This document shows positions 30,001 through 32,526 of a DNA stretch of 32,526 nucleotides, in pieces; position 1 is the stretch's first letter; each line of letters opens with the position of its first letter. Location of the stretch: contig JAAYXN010000059.1 in the NCBI GenBank assembly GCA_012515885.1, forward strand, positions 1 through 32,526. The letters run 5' to 3'. The position numbers were made by a program, and so were the translations under genes. This DNA is from Rhodococcus sp. (in: high G+C Gram-positive bacteria) (GTDB lineage Bacteria > Actinomycetota > Actinomycetes > Mycobacteriales > Mycobacteriaceae). The notes beneath the pieces were generated by a model that did not search any database, was not told where the DNA came from, and saw only the letters and a program-made list of their open reading frames with translations.

Positions 30001-32526
30001 CCGGGGTTGAGCGTGACGCGGATAGGGACGGTGTTGAGGAACATGCCGACCACGCGGTCCAGGCCGTCGATCTCGGTGGGGCGACCGGCCACTGTCGAGC
30101 CAAACACGATGTCGCTGCGGCCTGATTCTGCGGAAAGCAGCAGACCCATCACCGCATTCATCAGCGCGTTGAGCGTGACGCCAGCGCGGCGTGCACTCGC
30201 ACGCAGCGCCGTCGTCAGCTCTTCAGATACATACGATTCGATGCGCTCAGGCACCTGCGCGGTGCGTTCACGAATGGGTCCAGCGAGCAGCGTCGGCTCA
30301 TCGAAACCGTCGAAAGCCTCACGCCACGCCTGCGCTGCTGCCTGCGGGTCGCGCTGAGCGAGCCACGCCAGGTAGTCGGTGAACTGTGCGTTCGACAGCT
30401 GCGGATCGTCGTCGGCATAGAACGCGAGTAGCTGGTCGACGACGAGGGCACCGGACCAGCCGTCCCACACGATAAATTCGCGGTTGACGACGAGGCGGTC
30501 GATGCCGTCCAGGTGGATGAGCAACATGCGCCACAGCGGCGGTGCAGTCAGATCGAAGGGTTCGTGGCGATCTGCTTCCATCAGTTCCTGCGCGCGTGCC
30601 TGCTGGGCCTGCGGCGCAAGGTCGGTGAGATCTACCTCGGTAAACGGAACTTCCAGGCCGGAGCTAGACCCACGGGCAATGAACTGGACTGGATCAGCGA
30701 CGCCGTTGCCGACGAAACCAGCACGCACTGTGGGGTTGGCGTCGAGGAGCTTGGCTGCGGCGCCGCGCATCCGCGCAACATCGATGCGATGACCAAAGTC
30801 GAGGGAAAACTGCGCGGTGTAAATGTCGGTGCCCTCGGAATCGAAGGTCGACTGGAAGTACAGGCCACGCTGGAGCGGTGAGAGCGGCCAAATATCTTCC
30901 ACCACAGCGTCAGTAGCAGCCTGGACGCTATCGATTTCCGCCTGAGTCAACGAAATATGTTGCACGTCAGAGGGAGTAAGACCTGCTCCCCCGCTGAGAC
31001 TAATGATCTCGACAGCAGCCTGCTCCCACAGCGCCGCCAATTCACCCAGCTGTGCGTGATCGAGACGGCCGTCGGTGCGCAGTACCGCACCGGCAGCACT
31101 CGTGTTAATCGCAACATCGAGTGCGTAGTCACGCAGAGCTTCACCGTCGACACGAACCAGCACCTGCGGCGCGGACAGCGGCGCCAACGCCGGACCAGCC
31201 TGAACGTTGGAGTAGCGGAGCATCGGCCAGCCGATGCCGTCATCGGGTACCCGCCGCGCAGCCTCTTTCGCTGAACGCAACGCTTCAAGAGCGGCACCGT
31301 CAGTATTGGCGGCACCGCCGCCGTCAGCATTGGCGGCACCGCCGCCGGAAAGTTCCAGCCGAACCGGAGTGGTCCAGCCGATCGGACCCACTGTGCGATC
31401 AAGTCCGCCGGTGCGGCCGTCACGCCACACATCGATCAGCAGGGAGTCAGCCTGACGAGCAGAGAACCGGCTGACGGCGAGAGCAGTCACTGCCGCCCAC
31501 ACGTCGGCGGCGGTACCGCCCACCAGGGCTGCCGCGTCGTCGGCGCCGACAGGAAGGGCGATCGTCACCTCATCGGGGGTCGCCGCCGCGCCGCCGCTAA
31601 CAAGTTCAGCGCCGGGTGCAGCGATTTCCATCCACGTTGAGATCTCCGCCAAACGTTCAGGCGCTGCTGCCGCCGCAGCAAAGACCCGCGCGTGCGACTT
31701 CAGGGAGACGGGCACGGTCGGCAACTGCGGTGCCAGACCGGCGACAATCGCACCCAGAGCGCGCCGAAGATCGCTGACCACGATCTCCCACGAGCGGGGG
31801 TCGAGGACGGACTTGGCTCCGCTGACGCGTAGTTCACTGGGCTCGTCGCTGATCTCGACAGCCAGGACCCGGCCGACCGATACGTCAGTATCAATCTTGG
31901 TGGCTGCGTCAGCATCAATCTTGGTGGCTCCGTCAGCATCAGACTCGGCGACAATGCTTTCCGCTAGCGCATCGAGGTCGATGGCGTCTGGAACTTCCAG
32001 CGTCCACAGGATGGGCGCGAGGGCGCTGAGCTTGGCGCGCGTGCCGTGGTGATGTTCAAGTACTGCGCGAACAGCGTCAACCACATGCTCACGTTGCGTG
32101 CCCCGCGGAAGCGCGAACTCTGCGGTGTATTCACTGACCGACGTGGCAGCGCTGTCTCGGCGCATCGCCACAGCTGCCGGTAGCGCCAGCGGGCCGATCC
32201 CATCCGTGTCGTGCTCGCCGCGCGGAGCCGCCGTCCATACCGGTGCATCGAGGTCACCGAGGACGTCATCGATAAATTCGTTGACGCCAGCAGAAAGGTT
32301 GCGAGCTGCATCGACGCAATCGGGGTGGGCACGCAGGTTGATGCCGATCGGCTCGCCTGCCTTGTACAAAATGATCGTGTACTCAAGCTCGCCCACCGGG
32401 CCCGACGACAGCAAGTGCGCTTCGGTGTCGGTGCCCTTGCCGAGTGCGCTACGGGAAACAGCGGCGGGCATCACGTTAATTCCGATGCCGGGCGGCCGCC
32501 ACGACGGATCACGCTCGGCGAGTTCC
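21084..32526 (-). CDS. Multimodular non-ribosomal peptide synthetase, 5' end outside the window; visible order (C-tail)-E*-C*-A(hOrn)-T-C-A(Ser-like)-T-C-A(?)-T, no TE
   Basis: ORF of at least 3796 aa, open to the window edge (ELAERDPSWRPPGIGINVMP upstream of the tracked GTG). Three A domains (YTSGSTGKPKG, YTSGSTGNPKG, FTSGSTGTPKA), three carrier domains (LGGHS, LGGHS, LGLDS), C-domain motifs; ends T-domain then ESSSQTFESTTRGS-stop. Confidence 0.97.
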   Translation of the reverse strand, partial: ELAERDPSWRPPGIGINVMPAAVSRSALGKGTDTEAHLLSSGPVGELEYTIILYKAGEPIGINLRAHPDCVDAARNLSAGVNEFIDDVLGDLDAPVWTAAPRGEHDTDGIGPLALPAAVAMRRDSAATSVSEYTAEFALPRGTQREHVVDAVRAVLEHHHGTRAKLSALAPILWTLEVPDAIDLDALAESIVAESDADGATKIDADAATKIDTDVSVGRVLAVEISDEPSELRVSGAKSVLDPRSWEIVVSDLRRALGAIVAGLAPQLPTVPVSLKSHARVFAAAAAAPERLAEISTWMEIAAPGAELVSGGAAATPDEVTIALPVGADDAAALVGGTAADVWAAVTALAVSRFSARQADSLLIDVWRDGRTGGLDRTVGPIGWTTPVRLELSGGGAANADGGGAANTDGAALEALRSAKEAARRVPDDGIGWPMLRYSNVQAGPALAPLSAPQVLVRVDGEALRDYALDVAINTSAAGAVLRTDGRLDHAQLGELAALWEQAAVEIISLSGGAGLTPSDVQHISLTQAEIDSVQAATDAVVEDIWPLSPLQRGLYFQSTFDSEGTDIYTAQFSLDFGHRIDVARMRGAAAKLLDANPTVRAGFVGNGVADPVQFIARGSSSGLEVPFTEVDLTDLAPQAQQARAQELMEADRHEPFDLTAPPLWRMLLIHLDGIDRLVVNREFIVWDGWSGALVVDQLLAFYADDDPQLSNAQFTDYLAWLAQRDPQAAAQAWREAFDGFDEPTLLAGPIRERTAQVPERIESYVSEELTTALRASARRAGVTLNALMNAVMGLLLSAESGRSDIVFGSTVAGRPTEIDGLDRVVGMFLNTVPIRVTLNPGETLTELLRRMQDDYVERMEHEYLGLGEIQQALGRTELFDTLFVLQNFKDNATIEAQSKRYGIVSEDSLDHTHYPLAVVVSPSQTLHIKIDYRPDLIPVQRARALHERFRALLELFAADSDGLVGSVDALTPTELAATRVQWQTPLPDVDDITVAEMLLAQANQTPDVTALVFDEVRYSYRELADAVETLASELLARGAGPEVVIALGLPRSIDMVVALFAVLRTGSAYLPLELDQPDGRLTTIIEDAQPSLFVTADTVRGRLDLPADQCVYVGQANPDAAVRDSDLGAFAPGTPGRLRHPAYVIYTSGSTGKPKGVITPYLGLTNMQRNHQAAIFDPVVAAASGPNGDTARLRVAHTVSFAFDMSWEELLWLVEGHEVHVCDEELRRDSLALVEYCDAHAIDVVNVTPTYATQLFADGLLDDSGERHRPPLVLLGGEAVPDSVWNRLRDTDGTLGYNLYGPTEYTINTLGAGTDDSETPTVGVPIRATRAHILDSFLRPVPDGVPGELYIAGVGLARGYLGRFDLTAERFIADPFAEPGARMYRTGDLVRRRPAYASGDDSGVWDDNIDYLGRTDDQVKIRGYRVELHEIDSVLESHELVATAAVIAVADPLVPGTKRLAAYVVPASGDAASFDSAPVLKHLRELLPDYMVPSHVQAVDVLPMTVNGKLDVKALPEPTLRPAVGSREPATREERILCEIFAELLGIDTVGAEDDFFELGGHSMIAMRMVSKVRSEFDVQLSIRDLFEARTVAAIAKRLPSAQQAKPAIVAGPRPERVPLSAAQERLWMLQQLQRDSVPYHYAHAAILRGDLDVTALQAAFVDVVTRHETLRTLIGVDTANNDDAYQLILDPRSAAEQLQFTVLDVSADADPQASARTIAFEKLTANFNLREDLPIRLTVIKVGEQQHLIAIAMHHIATDEWSDAPLLGDLTRAYLGRVSGTAPQWQELPVQYADYTLWQQQILDSGASESELEFWTQTLEGLAEEMPLPTDRSRPAHPTGNAGTVRATVDPHVGNALRTIADAHGASPFMVLHAATAAALSRFGAGEDIVVGSPASGRSDSALDDLVGFFVNTVVLRTDVSGNPTFGELVERVRDADLKAMEHQELPFQLLVEKLAPARVDGRNPLFQVMLSYLQRPAVLPDFLGIPTEWEPLSNVRAKFDLTITYVDAPDTGEISINVEYATDLFDEATAQSLADALVQLLGACGAGEQARIDELTVLSDAAASAALALGDGGPAIANTAPQQSISASTVGEALRAAAQRTPEATALVGATLSGERVELSYRELAARTAQIARYLAAQGTRSGDIVAIAVPRSIDQIVAIHAAVQLGAAYLPIDTTLPQSRIEYLLTDAKPASVLTATGVELPDTASSVIVLDDPETAAAITSSDTAAITDAERGGAVTTAHPLYVIYTSGSTGNPKGVVVAHRSVTNRLDWVQADDAITDADRIIVKTPASFDVSVWELFWPFLHGATAIVAGPQAHRDPAEVGALIRDHAVTIAHFVPSMLDEALATPENLTSLRRIVASGEALGASTARRVAQRLPQVRLDNLYGPTEAAVEVTLAADVSHSDSAPTIGRVGEGVQMYVLDARLRPVPQGVSGDLYIGGIQVADGYLGRSALTSERFVADPFGDAASRLYRTGDVARWNARGELDFLGRADDQVKIRGMRIELGEVTGYLEAAPGVSRAAVSVHNAETGPILVGYVVAAADATAFDTAAVRSAFDTAAVRSALIGAIPDHLVPSVIMEINEIPVSPNGKLDRRRLPTPDTSARAQREPSTETEARLCALFAGVLADSEDGNSVGPDDSFFALGGHSLSAIRLVNAIKREWGVDLGVRDIFESPTPAALAIVLGTRAIGTALPPLTRYERPESGEGIPVSAAQRRMWLVEQLGAAASADAAVSADTAVAGGAGVYNVPISWRVAGGVDADAFAAAIGDLLARHEALRTIYPAGPDGEPVQVIVPTDQVRVDVSTQTIAEADLTAALREATRHRFDLQFEVPVRVSLFSVEGDTERDASNDTERDASNDTVVALVIHHIAVDEWSTSALLTDLATAYGLRQVGQSPAWEPLDVQYADYALWQREILGDAGAPSELATGQLDYWKSALADLPDVIELPTDRSRPARFTYRGGAVPLGVDAPTLRGLRALAADHGVSMFMLMHAAVAALLSKSGAGEDIPLGTPVSGRRDASLEPLVGFFLNTLVLRADLSGDPTVAQLLDRVRATDFAAFENQDVPFDQVVDAVSGRRAGVRSVHPLFQTMIVYLTQPDPTQLLGGGITPQPIEPDTSKFDLSFDFVEYTGLAGADAGESADVVVGVIEYSSDLFDRETVQRLADGLTVLLGQLANAAPTERLSQLSAIPVQDRQLIDTASSRPGISGAANTAVDLFDHAAEQYPDRVAVVDGEREWSFTELASRVRRLARHLVAQGVGPEVPVALLLPRTTHALSAIFGVMTAGGAYVAIDPATPTARIETILETAQPTVVLTTESTASALPGTYRGHVVVLDDPTFDDALAAYSDAPLTDTDRKAPLLAEHPAYVVFTSGSTGTPKAVEAVHRGLVALWHSHRADLYQPTTAQAGRDHLHVGHAWSFAFDASWQPQLWLLDGHTLYLVNEDTRRDPVQMVAQAHRQRWDFLEVTPSHLTQLLDAGLVGDEGPTTLGFGGEAVAGPLWDRLNGLAATRGTLAFNLYGPSESTVDALVARTSQSAQPVAGGPVAGTAARILDRWLQPVPVGVTGELYLSGEGLARGYRGESALTATRFVADSDGTRMYRTGDRARWLPDGTIAYRGRGDDQVKIRGHRVEPAEIEATLLARADIQDAVVIARTDLGAPTALCAYVVPADQGTFSLDALRSDLRTLLPDYMVPATITVLAAIPTSANGKVDRRALPRPELDLTAYREPSTPAEQVLCDAIAQVLGVDQVGADDDVFSLGLDSIGVMALLRKVREAGFDTTAAAVFAAQSIAELATHMESSSQTFESTTRGS
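21360..22890 (-). other. NRPS adenylation domain 3, substrate not assigned
   Basis: Pocket residues FDASWQ, FLEVTPSH, GFGGEA, LYGPSESTVD give DAQEGGLVDK. Confidence 0.75.
22960..24420 (-). other. NRPS condensation domain 3
   Basis: IPVSAAQRRMWLVEQL..., IHHIAVDEWS. Confidence 0.85.
23934..23981. repeat. Perfect 24-bp tandem duplication (x2) inside NRPS C3
   Basis: GGTGTCATTGCTCGCGTCCCGCTC twice, identical; encodes DTERDASN-DTERDASN. Confidence 0.95.
24823..24876. repeat. 27-bp tandem duplication (x2, 3 mismatches) inside NRPS A2
   Basis: GCACTGCGTACCGCAGCGGTGTCGAAT / GCGCTGCGTACCGCGGCGGTATCGAAT; encodes AFDTAAVRS repeat. Confidence 0.95.
25827..25874. repeat. 24-bp diverged tandem repeat inside NRPS A2
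   Basis: GGTGATCGCGGCCGTGTCACTGCT / GGTGATCGCGGCCGCTGTTTCCGG; first 14 nt identical. Confidence 0.6.
26340..27690 (-). other. NRPS condensation domain 2
   Basis: VPLSAAQERLWMLQQL..., MHHIATDEWS (both His present; HHxxxDE). Confidence 0.85.
28000..29560 (-). other. NRPS adenylation domain 1, predicted substrate L-N5-hydroxyornithine
   Basis: Pocket residues read by alignment to GrsA: D(FDMSWEE) M E, N(VVNVTPTY), L/G(VLLGGEA), L/I/N(LYGPTEYTIN), K = DMENLGLINK. Confidence 0.8.
29590..30900 (-). other. NRPS condensation domain 1, degenerate HHxxxDG
   Basis: WPLSPLQRGLYFQS...; catalytic motif reads NREFIVWDGWS (EF in place of HH) at about 30459-30485. Confidence 0.8.
31297..31344. repeat. 24-bp tandem duplication (x2, 1 mismatch) inside NRPS E-like domain
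   Basis: CCGTCAGTATTGGCGGCACCGCCG / CCGTCAGCATTGGCGGCACCGCCG; encodes GGGAANADGGGAANTD. Confidence 0.95.
31883..31943. repeat. 24-bp tandem repeat (about 2.5 copies) inside NRPS E-like domain
   Basis: CGTCAGTATCAATCTTGGTGGCTG / CGTCAGCATCAATCTTGGTGGCTC / CGTCAGCATCAGA; encodes DADGATKIDADAATKIDTD. Confidence 0.95.

Larger units (their letters stand above)
30935..32200 (-). other. Degenerate epimerization (E)-like NRPS domain
   Basis: E-like layout (TRAKLSALAPILWTLEV..., GPIGWTTPVRL, YSNVQAGPALAPLSAPQVLVRVDG) but the HHLVVDGVSW-equivalent reads AKSVLDPRSW. Confidence 0.6.

Noticed and set aside
1-32526. CRISPR arrays, tRNA/rRNA genes, transposases or phage integrases
   Set aside because: No spaced repeat array, cloverleaf, rRNA stretch or recognisable transposase/integrase ORF was seen, so the 17,055 junction is not explained by a visible IS element.

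Overview
Actinobacterial window, probably Mycobacteriales-like judging by gene content; no genus is claimed. The left half (about 1-15.2 kb) is ordinary chromosomal backbone: ychF, a small CD225/dispanin-type membrane protein, an AI-2E family transporter, sbcC/sbcD, a DUF6542-type membrane protein with an Arg/Pro/Gln-rich tail, ispH, a lipid-droplet-associated-type protein, xseA/xseB, a DUF4245-type protein, glpX and fumC. The right half (about 15.2 kb to the window end) looks like a peptide-siderophore locus. It holds a stand-alone condensation/acyltransferase-like protein, a good IdeR/DmdR-type iron box, and two glycosyltransferase fragments meeting tail to tail. It also holds a minus-strand, stop/start-coupled operon: a giant NRPS (5' end outside the window), a siderophore-binding lipoprotein, an EntS-like MFS exporter, a membrane-anchored EEP-family hydrolase and a GT2 glycosyltransferase. 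A-domain pocket residues read by eye are DMENLGLINK (the textbook N5-hydroxyornithine code), DVWHVSLVEK (serine-like) and DAQEGGLVDK (unassigned). The NRPS has no terminal TE and begins with two C/E-superfamily domains whose HHxxxDG motifs are destroyed. The points most worth following up are the double-truncation junction near 17,055, the degenerate C/E domains, the missing TE with a nearby stand-alone C-like protein, the iron box, the repeated in-frame 24/27-bp duplications inside the NRPS, and the dispanin gene that seems to start at ATC. All calls come from reading the sequence and the supplied ORF track; no searches were run.
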